Assembly: GCA_031002005.1 (NCBI GenBank)
Contig: JARYHS010011408.1
Location: 222,497,473-222,561,472, forward strand
Direction: 5' to 3'
DNA from: Vandiemenella viatica
Taxonomy: Eukaryota > Arthropoda > Insecta > Orthoptera > Morabidae
Length of the DNA stretch: 64,000 nucleotides
Within the stretch, counting starts at the first letter, position 1. Each line of letters begins with the position of its first letter. Below the pieces are notes generated by a model. The model searched no databases and was not told where the DNA came from. It saw nothing but the letters and a program-made list of their open reading frames with translations. A program made the translations under genes and the position numbers. Below are positions 23,874 to 36,039 of this stretch, in pieces.

Positions 23874-24020
23874 AGCTGCGTGGCACAGTTTCTGTGTTGT
23901 GATCACAACGTCGCGCAGGCCACGTGCGGCGCAGTACTGCGCTGCCCTGCTCTGCGTCTGAATACACACTGTTCCGCCCCAAAACATAGAGACACAGAAA
24001 TTGTGCTGCGCTGCGTCGAT
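23874..24020. mobile_element. GC-rich foldback, possible MITE
   Basis: gctgcgtggcacagtttctg at 23876 and the near reverse complement cagaaattgtgctgcgctgc near 24000 form imperfect inverted ends around a GC-rich core. This contrasts strongly with the AT-rich flanks. No transposase is present and the target-site duplication is unclear. Confidence 0.4.
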
Positions 24021-24084
24021 TATGCACCAATGTGCGCCCAGCCTAAGGAAGGCGTGCACGGATTTTTGGAGTGAAGACCAAGAC

Positions 24085-24420
24085 AAAATGGGGAGTGAGG
24101 CCTTGTAGGGGTCCACTGGTCTTTTATTCCATCATTGACTTCAGGTGTGGGATCAGCATTGAGGGGGCGGTAAGTGTTAGTGGCAGACAGCTAATGCTGT
24201 GCTTCATTATCGTAGTCACAAGGTTCCTGACCACGGTAGTTGAGCCCTTGTCTGCCGATAGTATGATCAAGTCTGGATCAGACGAGAGCTCCCTGATGGC
24301 CCGGGTTCTGAAGGAGTGAGATTGGTGCAACTGGGTAGAGATTTAACGAAACTGGGAGAAGCCAAAATGGTGGCAAACTTCATTAGATAGCTGCTACCCT
24401 CATCAAATTAAACACTCCCT
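24085..24420 (-). mobile_element. Penelope-like element fragment (RT N-terminal)
   Basis: The minus strand reads RAIRELSSDPDLIILSADKGSTTVV, the PLE signature before the RT palm (usual form LxxLxxDxxIxILPADKGxxTVV). The rest is degraded. It lies head-to-tail against a plus-strand PLE C-terminus that starts at about 24420. Confidence 0.8.
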
Positions 24421-25745
24421 CCCCTACAGCATTGGCATTCATGTTCCAATGAACAGGCCCTCCAACAGCATTCTAGCAACATCTCCGAAGTCCTGATATC
24501 CCACAATTACCCACCAGATTTAGTTCACAAACAAGTTTCATGGGCCACAATACAACCCGCTCAACCTATCAACAGCCCACAACCCTCTAAAACCAAACAC
24601 AGCCCCATTTTGATCACCCGATACTTCCCAGGTTTGGAATCTGTCAACCGATTCCTGCGACAAGGTTACGACTTCCTTCGAGCCTGCCCTGAGATGAGAA
24701 ACCTCCTTCCAAAAATCCTCCCACACCCACCCAGAACCTGCTTCAGCAGACCTCCAAACCTCAACCAACTCTTGGTCCATAAACACAGGGCCCCCCCCCC
24801 CCCCCCCCAGGCTGCAGGACAGCCCCAAAGTTCGTTTCCTTGTAACAGATCCCGCTGAAAATTATGCAGTATGCACCTGCATTCCACTACCTTTACCGAC
24901 CCCGATATTGGGGAAAGCTTTCCCATCACAGTACTTGCTACGTGTGTATCCTCCCACCTTATGTATCAACTCACCTGTAATCATTGCCTGGCCTCCTACA
25001 TTGGTCTGACAACGAATCCACTGGCCATCAGAATAAATGGAAACAGACAATCGGTATTCACCCAGAACCCTGACCATCCTGTATCTTATCATGCCACCAC
25101 CCACGGCACCAACAATTTCAACAAATTTTGCGCCATCTGAATCCTCTCAGAAAAAAAGCAGCATCTCGGAACTCAGAAGGTGGGAACTGGCTTATCAGTA
25201 CCAACTGGGTACCAGACAACCACCAGGACTAAATTTAAGATAGCAACAATTTTCCTCCCCCCTTTTCCACTCATCCCCCTCACCTCCTACGATTCCCCAC
25301 ATAACCATCACTCACCAGAGCCTATTTTTTTTGTAGTTTGTAACTTCGAAATTTGCTGAATTTTATATTTCCTAATATTTTTTATATTACTTTTATTTCA
25401 CACATTTCTCAGTTATTTGTACCTACATCCATATGTAAGAGGCAATTTAGGTCCATCTGCGACGTCTACCGTGCTTCCGCGATGGGTTCCTATGGAATGG
25501 TTTATTATTTCTCATTATTTTCTGGTTTATGCGTTTCTACTCCCACCCTCAGTTCCTGTCTTGTTGTTTTTCCCCCCACAATGAGCTAGCTACCAGCCTT
25601 GTTGGCTAACTCAGCTGGCTGTCAGCCTTCAGCCATCTCACTCTACTTCACACATTTGCTCTATGTGTGTATGTGTTTTTACCGTGCCTCGACGCCGCAG
25701 GAATCCTGTTCTATGGTAAGCGGTGGTTTTTTTTTATCCGAATGT
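24421..25745 (+). mobile_element. Penelope-like element, C-terminal part and class C 3' end
   Basis: 24600-25240 encodes ILITRYFPGLESVNRFLRQGYDFLRACPEM, then CTCILHY-like Cys blocks and the GIY-YIG-like region: SHLMYQLTCNHCLASYIGLTTNPLAIRINGNRQS, HPVSYHATTHG...NFNKF and LRRWELAYQYQLGTRQPPGLNL. It is broken by frameshifts and by an 18-C run at 24791-24808. The 3' UTR (25250-25745) ends in the hairpin/GTAAGC module that is found inverted at 17.5 kb. Confidence 0.9.
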
Positions 25746-25749
25746 TTAA

Positions 25750-26390
25750 AATACATGTATAGTAAAGAATGAAATCAAAGGTGCTAAGATGCGAAAAGGA
25801 ATTATATTAGTGTACACGATGATGGCTGTTTGGTCCATCGTCGTGTACACGTCTGGCTCTGCCTGGTATCTCACTTTTGTAATAATAAGGCAATATGCCG
25901 AAATATTGCGTGTTTCTTGCATTTGTTCTTTTTTGTGTTCATCGTTCCCAGCTGCCTTCATGTGTGGTGTTGGGTCATATTTCCCTATCCTTCCTTAGTT
26001 TCATTGCATGAAAGCATTTTCCTGCTCATAGTTATATATATATGAAATAATAGGTGCTAAAGCGAAAAGGATAAAAAATAGGATAGGTAAATGAGTCACC
26101 ACTTAACTTAGATGATGCTTGTGGGGGAATGAACAAAAATAACAGACAAAAACATTAAGACAGGTCATACATAGCTCTTAGTCAACAAGAGAATATTGTA
26201 GAGGGTGGGTGTTGTAGGGTGAGGCAGTCTCCTACAACATCCACCATACACAATGTTCTCTTGTTGGTGAAAGGCTAAGACCCAAAAAGTATTATAGCCT
26301 GTGTGTTTTCGTCGCTTTGTATTCACAATCCCCATACATCATCTAAGGTAAGTGGTGTTATCATAATTTGTAATTCCTATACATATAAGT
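25750..26390. mobile_element. PLE end modules: class D plus, followed by an inverted class A pair
   Basis: 25806-26000 (plus) repeats the 38636-38840 PLE 3' end, including 'atatgccgaaatattg'. 26036-26390 begins with minus-orientation 'gtgctaaagcgaaaagg...ggataggtaaatgag' and returns in plus orientation as 'atcatctaaggtaagtggtg' (GTAAGT at about 26345), giving a degraded palindrome centred near 26215. Confidence 0.75.
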
Positions 26391-27655
26391 GTACCAGTAG
26401 TTGTCAAGTGGCATATTTATTTCAAGGGCACCCCAGTGATAATGTTGTTTCATCAATAGTTTGTTATATTTTCTGCGGTTAATTATATTCACTCATGATA
26501 TAAAAAAGTTTAAGTTTTAATTTCGCCCATGTTAATTAATTTAATTAGTTCATTGAACTTTAATGTTTTGTAAGTCTAAGTTTTTCTTTCAACAGTTTTT
26601 TGTCAATCTGATCTGCAGGTATGTTAATGTTCATGTCTTCTTCCAGTATTACTAGATTTTCATAGCAAATATTAGTCAATTAAGCTATGGTGCAACAGTG
26701 GAATTTTCGAAGAGTAGCGGTTTAGGTACTTCCATCAACCATGAGAAACATTTATAAATGTCAAGTAAATAGGCAATTAGGTTTGAGAAAATTAATCAAA
26801 ATTCTTATCTAGAAAATTCTGTAAGTCTGTTTATTGAGTAGTATTGCACCCTTGGGGATCATTCATAAATTTCAGGAAGACTCAAATCATTTTGGAATGA
26901 AAGGCTGAGCATCCATCAACAAATATCACAATATTAAATACTTATTCATATCTGCTTGCCAGGAAGGCAGAAAAAAATATTCATCTAGGTGGTACATCAC
27001 ACATATAATGAATTTGGGAAGATTTATTGTTACAAAACAGTGTGATAGGGTGTCTGTTGACAAAAGATGTTCGTTGTTATTTAATTTGTTGCATCCTCCT
27101 TTAAAGAATAAACCGTTAGAACACAAAAAATTCTATGAATCACAGCAGCAAATTTGAATAACAAGAATACTTCATGTCCTCTCAAATGAAAGCTTATGTT
27201 TTACTGCCATAATGTGCTATTGAAAGCATCTACAAATTTTCTGATGTTCCTCTTCCCATTTGCCATTAATAATAATTTTTTTTATAGACTATGAAGAACG
27301 TTATATCCTTTCACTCTGTTCAAGCAAGGGTCTTGTTAACTGTTCATTAAACACAGAAACTATTCACTTTCAATCAACTTTTAAGTCACATTTCAAGTAA
27401 GCATCATATAATTTTACTGCCATATATTCTGTATCATCAATGTCCTTAGGATGCATTACATCAATTTCATAATGAAGTTTGTACAAATTAACATATCCAA
27501 CTAATACACTTTTATCATAATTTTCTTTTTCACCATTTGAGAAGCATGTCAAGATCAATACTAAAAACAAGTGGGTATGTTATAAACCTTATGTGATTTT
27601 TTTTTAAAATTTGTCCATTAATGGTGTATCAATTTTTACTCTAATTGGAATATTA
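26391..27655. other. Intron, nothing recognised
   Basis: AT-rich; small minus-strand ORFs at 26926-27126 and 27370-27570 show no family features. Confidence 0.5.
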
Positions 27656-27659
27656 TCAA

Positions 27660-28145
27660 ACAGGGAAGTGAGAGAATTGGGTTACAGAAACTTGGCCGCA
27701 CTGCTGCTTGAAGATCGTGGGGCAGTACAGGATGAATATTTTGGATATCAAATACAGGTTTGGAGAATGTGCACTGGAAGGTAGCTAGATTTGTTTGTGG
27801 AAGTTATCACAGAACACAATCAGTTACTGATATAGCAAAAGAGCAGTATTATGAGCCATTGCAAGAAGGGAGGCAGTAAATAGTGCTGTGTATGAGATAT
27901 ATATTCGTGAAGAGGCCTGGATGGATATTGCTAGAAGAATTAGGGAAGAGATGATGATAGCACAAACTATTGTTCAATTTCAGGCAGAGGAGATGATTTT
28001 CTTTTGTAGGTAAGAAAGTGACAGACTGGAATAAATTAGTGAAGTAGCGCTGAAAAATATATCTGAAACAGTGTAAGAATTTAAGATAAAAATTCATGAA
28101 ATTAGAAAATATGTAAGTAGGGAAAGCTGGAACTGACGTGTTTCA
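27660..28145 (+). mobile_element. CR1-type LINE, degraded 3' fragment
   Basis: Plus strand retains 'gaattgggttacagaaacttgg', a 'WKVARFVCGSYHRTQSVTD'-like stretch and the downstream WNK...LPREV-like end, parallel to the tail of the 10.4-kb LINE. Highly mutated, 5'-truncated. Confidence 0.65.
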
Positions 28146-28149
28146 TCAC

Positions 28150-28860
28150 AATTAAATTGGTACTAAATACTTTTTTTTTTAATACGGAAAACTGAAGCAA
28201 AGGATCTGACAAATTTAGGAAGATGAGTAAGATCAAATTTTTTCTTTACTTCATTTTACTTTTATATTTTCAACAACCATAAAAATGTTTCTTCTTAATA
28301 TAAGTACAAATATGAACAGATAATGAAGACATGTTCCTGTGAATTGATGCAATTTGGTTTGTGGATTATTAAACTACAACTAATTCATACAAGATTATCT
28401 CTATAGGATGCAACTGTTTGGTAAAATCATAATCAGTGAAGAGGATTTGGAATGTCTGGTCATAAAGGCAGGAACAGAAAAGCAGCACCGGCTATGCCTA
28501 GGATTTTAATATCAAATATACCAAACCTTCCCGTGCCAACTTAGGATATTTTGGGTCAAATTCTGTCAAATCATTAATAATTGTTTTACTGTGGATTAAG
28601 GTGATGTGTAGTAACATCACACAGTGTAAACATTTAGAAATAACTATCTAAAATAAGATGAGTGGCCTATGTCTTGGTACTTCTCTCTGAAAGTAACATT
28701 TCTGTCCATAGATGTTTTACAGATGTATGCTGAATAATGATTTTTTTAAATAATATATCATCCATGCTTTTTTCTCAAAAAATACATACTCCTATAGATC
28801 AGCTGATTTTATCACTGTCCTAAATGATACTTAAGACAAGAAGAGTGTGGTAGATCTGTC
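28150..28860. other. Intron, nothing recognised
   Basis: AT-rich; no repeat recognised. Confidence 0.5.
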
Positions 28861-28899
28861 AACTACAATGCATAATGAATACCATATAATGCAGTATCA

Positions 28900-29944
28900 G
28901 AGCAGCAGTTCTGATTGCCTAGAAAGAAGAAAGGTATCTGGATCCTTAATCAACAAGATTAAAATGCTGTAAGAAAACACAAAAACCTGTGAGCAAATAG
29001 GCAACGGAGAGAGAAAGTGGTTTGAGACAAGAGGAGGAGTACAACAGGGCAGTGGTCTGTCACCCCTACTCTACATTGCTGTGATGGATGACATCTTGAA
29101 GAAATCCAAAGAAGTGCATGGAAAAGAAGCAAAAGCCCTAGTTGCTGATGATGTCATGATTTGAGGAAAAGTGCAGAAGACATGCAAGAGAAGCTGGAGG
29201 CTTTGAACAAGCTGTTTGAGGAATAAGAACTGAAAATCAGCCAAAGTAAGAAGGTGGTCATGGCAACAGGTACAGGGACTTCTAATGTGAATAGTTACCT
29301 AAACAATCAACAACTACAAAAGTTTGGCCAATTCAAATATCTTGGCAGTACTCTGAGTAGAGACAAAACCAGTAAATGTGAAATTACAAACAGAAACAAT
29401 AATGCAGGAGTCTTTTATAACCAAGTGAGAATTCTGTTGTGCGACAATAAAGTGTCAGAAAGAGCAAACAAACGCTATTCAAAATCAATTACATCCCCAT
29501 ATTGACTTACGCACTAGTAACATGTACCCTACCCAGAGGAGACAATAGTAGACTTCAAGCCTCTGAAATGAAGTTTGTGCGCACCATGCTTCAGAGAACA
29601 AGAAAGGACAAAGTAAGGAATGAAATCAATTGTGTAGAGGCCAGTATAAACATCAGTGTGGCAAAATTCATACAGTGTTCTCACTTGAGGTGGTATGGAC
29701 ATGTTCAAAGGATGGAGGAAGAAAGAAGAGCAAAGGCCTACTTTAATATGATCCATCAAGGGGAAAGATGTGTGGGATGGTCCAAAAAGAAATGGATAGA
29801 CCAAATCAAAAAGGATCTGGAAGACTTAGCACATGATAGTAGGACTCTTCATGAACATCAGCTGTTCATGGATGGGAAGAAGTGGAGAGTGCTTGTGATC
29901 AGCATCCGGGAGACTGGAACTGGATAATGATGATGATGATGATT
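28900..29944 (+). mobile_element. Non-LTR retrotransposon fragment with (GAT)n tail
   Basis: The degraded RT reads WFETRGGVQQGSGLSPLLYIAVMDD and ALVADDVMI (catalytic YADD altered to VADD), with stops. 29254-29505 reads FGQFKYLGSTLSRD. 29502-29927 encodes the C-terminal region LTYALVTCTLPRG...LQASEMKFVRTMLQ...LRWYGHVQRMEEERR and KKKWIDQIKKDLEDLA. It ends in a TGATGATGAT tail at 29930-29943. 5'-truncated. An RTE- or Jockey-related lineage is likely; I cannot decide which. Confidence 0.85.
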
Positions 29945-30244
29945 ACTTCCTCATACAGTATTTCCATATGATATAGTCTGCTTTCATATTCTGATCTACA
30001 TAGAACCATAGAACTGCAATTTTTTGTTTCAATTCATAAAACTTATTTTCATATCACTATTTTGAAGACCAAACTTTTCTATATGTTACAAAAGTTTACT
30101 GAAAGGTAACTCTCAATTTACTGACAATGATCTTGTACTATAATCAAAACATCACATCTGAGTTCAGCAAGTGATTCTATTACACAAAATAAGGAAGGAA
30201 ACATATTTTACTTCACAACTAAATGTAACATTACAGATGTTAAA
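29945..30244. other. Intron, nothing recognised
   Basis: AT-rich, ending at the Helitron 5' boundary. Confidence 0.5.
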
Positions 30245-31013
30245 TCTATACTATTATAAATCTGTAAGCAAGCTGCGTTTGTAGTGAGGCTTGATCTCTA
30301 ATAACGCAAAAACTACCGCATCAATTTGCATGGTGTTTCCAAATTTTTAAAGCTAATGTTGCTGATCAACATCTGCAGAAGTAGCTAACGACTAATATGT
30401 ACCATGGGAAGAAGCAAGTCAGTAAAAAACTTCAGAAATGTGAAACTGTAGACCACAGATAATTATACACATTCAGACGGTCACTCCTTTCATAAAGAGA
30501 CCTGACAAAATTTAGGATTTCCTTTTTTTTTTTTTTTTTACTTCTGCGATTCATTTTTCTGGACCGCAGTACTTCAAAATAAAAAGAATACGTGAATCAA
30601 GTATAATCAGCATTTACTTGAATCGTAACAGGTCTGTTGAATTACTAATATTGAAGACATGTATTGTCTTTGGTAGACTGTTATACAGTTTGTCTCTGGA
30701 ACAAAATTGCTAAGTGAACGCTGTACAATACAGCCACAATAAGCCAATACTTAATACGAAATTCAGTTTTTTCTCGAAGAGCGATGTCTGAAAAACAGCT
30801 ATTATAAATATCAGCAAGTAATAAAACATACTTCTTTCATAATGACTTGTGCGGAATTGCACATATTTGGAAGTACTTTATTCGATTAATATGTCTCGTG
30901 GCTATAACGTGCAAATATAACTAGGCATCCGAAAATTCAGGTACATGCGACTCAAATAATTACATAGAAAATAAGGATATATTGAAAGAAACTCAAATAA
31001 AAAAATTTTCATA

Positions 31014-31267
31014 TCCTAATGCTACACCGCGTAAATTATAAAGCTAAAAGCATCGTCCCTTTGGCCTATAACAAAGCATATCAGCTGTCATCACTGTCCA
31101 GGTTGCATTTCAATCGATTTACAACTTGCGATAATTTTTATCCTAATGCTACACCGCGTAAATTATAAAGCTAAAAGCATCGTCCCTTTGGCCTATAACA
31201 AAGCATATCAGCTGTCATCACTGTCCAGGTTGCATTTCAATCGATTTACAACTTGCGATAATTTTGC
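31014..31267 (+). repeat. 127-bp tandem duplication inside the Helitron
   Basis: Two copies, 31014-31140 and 31141-31267, both starting 'tcctaatgctacaccgcg', virtually identical to near their ends. A diverged third copy starts at about 31746, part of a larger direct repeat (30940-31500 against about 31670-32130). Confidence 0.92.
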
Positions 31268-32339
31268 CACTCAGAAATAATTGCTTGAGTTACATGCACA
31301 TTAGTACATATACTGTACCGTGATCCATTTGGACATTTTTGAATTAATTATATCTGACTGAAATAATGACAATAATGATACGACGATTTGAAACCAAGAT
31401 TAACTCCAATTCACGTAAATTTCTATTTTAAAGCAGGAATAATTGATGGTGTATCATAAAAAAAAAACCAATATCCAAACAGCAAAAAATAAATAAATCA
31501 GAAAAAATTGAGATGCTGTGATTATTGGTAACGAATTTTTATTTCAAATATAACTAGGCATCCTAAAATTCTATTCTACACCGCGTAAATTTTAAAACTA
31601 AACCCGTTATGCCTGATGCTAAACAAAACGAGTCAATTGTCATCTGGTCCAGGCTGTTGTTTCGCCAGGTACTTACATGCGACTGAAATAATTCCATAGA
31701 AAATACGGCTATATTGAAAGAAACTTAAATTAAAAATGTTTCATATCCTAATGCTACACCACGTAGATTATAAAGCTGCAGGCATCGTCTCTTAGGCCTA
31801 TAACAAAGCATCATATCAGCTGTCAGGTTGCATTTCAAGCGATTCACAACTTGCCATAATGTTGCCACTCAGAAATAATTGTTTCAGTTACATGCACGTT
31901 ACTACATAAACTGTACCATGATCACATCTCGACATTTTTGGATTAATTATATCTGACTGAAATAATGACAGTAATGATACGACGATTTGAAATAAAGTAG
32001 CTCCAATTCACGTAAATTTCTATTTTAAAGCAGGAATAATTGATGGTGTATCAACATAAAATAAAACCAATATCCAAACAATAAAAAATAAAAAACAACA
32101 AAAAATAAATAAATCAGAAAAATTGAGATGCTGTGATTATTGGTAACGAATTTTTATATTTCAGCACACTTCCAAGAGGACTAAGTCGTAGATTACTGCT
32201 ATATTTACATAAATTTATGGCACCGCGGTTATGTTGCAATCCTCGGTATCCACATTTAAAAATAAACTTTTTTTAGTTAAGTATCATGGAAACAATATTT
32301 TTCATTATATTTTCTGGTGAAATCATTGCACAAAACATC

Positions 32340-32650
32340 ATTGAGGCCGTTATTTTAACAGGATGTGGACGAGGAGAAGAAGTATTCCTTCCACGAATAC
32401 CATTGGTTCCTTCAAACTTCCCGTTCAAATTTAAGCGCCTACAATTTCCGTAACGTTATGTTTTGCCATGACAATTAACAAGTCTCAGGGACAGACACTA
32501 GGAACCGTAGGCATTGATCTTCGGACACCATGTTTCTCGCACGGCCAGCTATACGTTGCTTGCTCCAGGGTGAGTGGCAGATCACGCCTGTACATATGTA
32601 CAATGAACAATCAGACCAGAAACGTGGTCTACACAGAGTCATTACATTGA
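32340..32650 (+). pseudogene. Helitron Pif1-like helicase C-terminal remnant
   Basis: Reads [38 protein letters not shown], a stop/frame break, then MTINKSQGQTLGTVGIDLRTPCFSHGQLYVACSRVSGRS and a short tail ending at a stop. MTINKSQGQT and YVACSRV are helicase motifs V/Va and VI of RepHel proteins. The nuclease part and helicase motifs I-IV are absent. Confidence 0.92.
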
Positions 32651-33106
32651 GTGACCTACGAAGTATGCTGAAGATAGTACATTATTTCACTTAAGCATTG
32701 CTTTATTTACTTATAACGCAAAAATAAAAGCCTTTCTAAACAATAAGTGTTTATACTTCGCACAATAATTACAACCACGAATTACTACTGTTAATTTTTC
32801 AGGAACCTTTTCTACTATTGAATCAATTGCATCACGTTAAAATATGAATATAACAACTCTCTGACATCAGTATGAAAACCGAACCTAACGTATTAACCGA
32901 AACAAACGAAACTATTCAGAATACATTAACAGTTCATGCCTTTCCACGTTAATGTCTGATAAGAGAATAAAATCGGTAAATAATTTCTACACCTGCCAAG
33001 GCACGCGCGCGTGAAGCAGCGGGCAAATGCTAGTCTAGTTCTAATAATGTACATGATTATAATCTGTTTGTTTTTCTTCTCTTACAAAAATAGGAAAGTT
33101 AGTTAC

Positions 33107-33257
33107 CATTATGATAAAATGCAGCTTGATTAACCTGAAGGCAGACGTATCCAAGACCAGATTTTCCTCTATACCCAGAAACAGAAAACATATTGCCATC
33201 CTCAAAATGAATTTCAAGTTCTCCATGCTGACCAGGAATGACATTTCCTCCCGAATC
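33107..33257 (-). CDS. Atg2: Atg2 exon c
   Basis: Encodes DSGGNVIPGQHGELEIHFED...MFSVSGYRGKSGLGYVCLQVNQAAFYHN. It aligns closely with the vertebrate block HGELVLDMEHGTLFSVSQY...GLGYFCLEAEKAKLYH. The acceptor tttctctttcag|GAT is strong; the donor is CATAATG|GTAACT. The 151 bp start in phase 0 and leave one base. It sits 67 bp from the 3' end of a Helitron. Confidence 0.97.
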
Positions 33258-34724
33258 CTGAAAGAGAAAGAAAAACCTATTACAAGGGATAAAACTAAAT
33301 ATACTAGTAATCTACAAAAATAATTTACCAGTAGTATTGAAATGCTCCTCCTGTGTTATTCAATGGTACACTGAGGAAGCCTCTGCAGTTTAATCAATTT
33401 ATCAGTAACTTGGTGCATTAGATTTCTCCATACATTTTGCTGTGAACACTTGAATTCTGTTTTGTCTAGGATAAATCCACAGCTGGGCAGAAAATAATTA
33501 ATTGTTAATTAATGAAGTTATCAAAACTGCAAAAAATGTAACTTTTAAGTAACCTAAGAAATCGTAACTTTCTTCTTGACTTCCATTAAACTGAACTTCC
33601 ATTAACTTTAGTTCATTACATTTGTTGTTGACGTAATTTCCTTTGTTTGAATTGTACATTCAGCAAGTCAAATAGTGAACAAATTAGGTAATGCAAAGTA
33701 CGGGTGTGATGCATTATAACTGTTATGCTAGGCATGGCATCGGTGTGAGCAGGAATCCTTAAGTTGTGGAAGGTTTGTATTATGTCTGTAAACCGGTGGT
33801 CACTACTTGTTTCAAATTCGAACACTGATTGATTTTGGTATTTTTTACAACTTAACTTTTTTACTATGAGGAATATAGTGCAAGTTTTTAGTTTGTGTTG
33901 GTTTGGAGTTTGTTAGTGAAATAAATTAAATTGATATTCATTACATGATTAAATCATGGAAATTGAAGATCTAAAAATTGTTAGTAAAATCAGAAATGCT
34001 AGCAATATCAACGAGAAGATTAAAAATTCTTGGCCACATATATGCGATTATATTACATTTAAATAAATATTGGGCGACAATTTATTTATCAAACTGTGCT
34101 TGTCTAAACTTTCTACGATCAAGTCTTGCGTTTTTTAGCCTTAATAATCTTAAACAACACATTAAAAGGATGCAAAAAATCCGAACAATACAGTTTGAAG
34201 AATAAGTAGAAGCAGTGTCAACTTTTGGGATAAGGAAAAAACAATCCAAAGCCTTCTTCAATTGCTGTAGATTCTGCTGTAGATAGCAGCAAAAACATTT
34301 TTATTATTATTATTTCCACCTGCTAATAAAAGGTTATGTCAACAAAGCATTGGTGAATATTTTGGCGTCGTAGTTACTGACAGTGGCATATCTCCAGCTA
34401 GTGTGGACCAATGCATTGTAAACGTTGCCAACATGATTCCATTACATGTTGTATGTAGCATCCGATAAATTTGAGAAGCTGATTATAACGTTGAACCCCA
34501 GTAAGAACTCAATTTCCAGATGTACATAGGGTAGACGTATTGTTGATGGTTAACTTTTAATGTATAACTGTAACTTGAGTTAAATCTGCAAAAATATAAT
34601 GCTTTAACGATTATCGAAGTTAACTTTTTACATAACGGATTAGCGATACTTTTTGATTAAGTGTTTCCAGCTATGGGTAAATCATATAAGACAACAGGAT
34701 ATTTCTAAGGTTTCAGATATATGT
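33258..34724. other. Atg2 intron, nothing recognised
   Basis: AT-rich; ORFs at 33616-33825 (minus) and 33978-34205 (plus) lack recognisable domains. Confidence 0.5.
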
Positions 34725-34737
34725 AACCCAGGAGGGT

Positions 34738-35389
34738 CATCATCATCCTCAACAGTTTCCAGCCTCTGGCCGGATCTGCTTTATGCACAAGCCTCTCCAT
34801 TTGCTTCTTTCATCCCACCACCTCTCTGTCACCACTTTGTTCCAGTCCTCTACTCTCTTCCGTACAGCCTCCTCCATTCCTTTCAGCCATCCATCTCTTG
34901 GTCTTCCTCTGGGTCGTTTACCATGCATCTTAATTCCATGGATTTTTCTCGGGATTCTCTGAGCCTCCATTCTCTTGAGATGTCCATACCATCTCAGTCT
35001 GGTCCTCTTTACCATTTCCTGTAGGGGTTTCTCTTTTATGGTGCATCTAATCACTTCATTCCTTATTCTATCCATTTTAGTGACTCCCATTCTACCTCTT
35101 AAAAACTTCATTTCACTTGCTTGTACTCTGCTGATATCCCGCTTTTTTCATTGTCCATGTTTCAGCAGCATAAGTTAAGATAGGCACATAGTACATATGA
35201 TAGATTACTCTCTTGCTTCTCTGTGGCACCTCTTTATTCCATATCAGGCTTATAATGCTCCTTAGGAATGCCTCTGCTTGTCTTCCTCTTTCACTTATCT
35301 CGCCATCATTTCCTCCACATTCCTCTAATACACTCCCCAAGTACTTGAACCTGTTTGTTTACCTTCTTTAGTTGTTCCCCTGCCATCAC
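34738..35389 (-). mobile_element. 5'-truncated non-LTR retrotransposon with 13-bp target-site duplication
   Basis: Minus strand: AEAFLRSIISLIWNKEVPQRSK and ILTYAAETWTM, then a stop-broken junction and MKFLRGRMGVTKMDRIRNEVI, LRWYGHLKRMEAQRIPRKI and GRPRDGWLKGMEEAV, ending in a (GAT)n-like tail (catcatcatcc on plus). aacccaggagggt is repeated on both sides (34725-34737 and 35390-35402). A relative of, but clearly different family from, the 28.9-kb element. Confidence 0.9.
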
Positions 35390-36039
35390 AACCCAGGAGG
35401 GTAATGAGGCCTAAAACTGTCCAACATTACTCATATTAATTAATTTCCTCTAACATGTCACCCAAAGATTCATACATCTTTTCCAACAGGTTCCACACCT
35501 ATCGCCTCGCCAAACTACACTTACAGACTCTCATCCTTCAATCCCGCCTTTCTCTAAATATTCCTCCAAATGGATTAACCATTGAACTCATTGTCTCTGG
35601 CTACTATCCACAAATCCACCCATCACTCCACTCCTTTCGATCTACCCAATCACTCAACTTCACCAAACTTGTCCTTCAACAGCTCTTGTACAAAGCAGGC
35701 TCGCATTCTGCCCAGTTTATCTCCTCACACAAAATTCTTTGCCCCAAATGCAAGTAATCAGTTACAAAAGATTCTAACAGACTGTATACAGATCCTAGGA
35801 CAATAAGCACAAAAACATTTGTGCAAGCTTTCTGCACTTGCAAAAAGTTATCTGACTATAGGTCTACCCCTACCTCACCAACATCCCAATCATACTCAAC
35901 ACATTCCTACAGCTCCCTTGATTTCCAAAACCCCTTGTCTTGCCCACATTTTCAATCTCCCCCATCCAACCCCTCTACCACCCACTCCAAAAGCCTCCAT
36001 CCTACCTCCTGCTAAACCACAGCAATCTGTGGTCAACCT

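Larger units (their letters stand above)
30245..33039 (+). mobile_element. Helitron with helicase remnant
   Basis: The 5' end is TCTATACTATTATAAATC, preceded by A at 30244. The 3' end has a GC-rich palindrome (gcgcgtgaagcagcgggc) followed by aaatgctagtctagt, ending in CTAGT with T following (33040), which fits insertion between A and T. Inside, most of the replicase-helicase is lost. 32340-32650 still encodes the helicase C-terminus. Several long direct repeats fill the middle. Confidence 0.85.

Noticed and set aside
29529..29804. Minus-strand frame inside the LINE at 29.5 kb
   Set aside because: Shadow of the plus-strand LINE C-terminus (RWYGHVQRMEEE).
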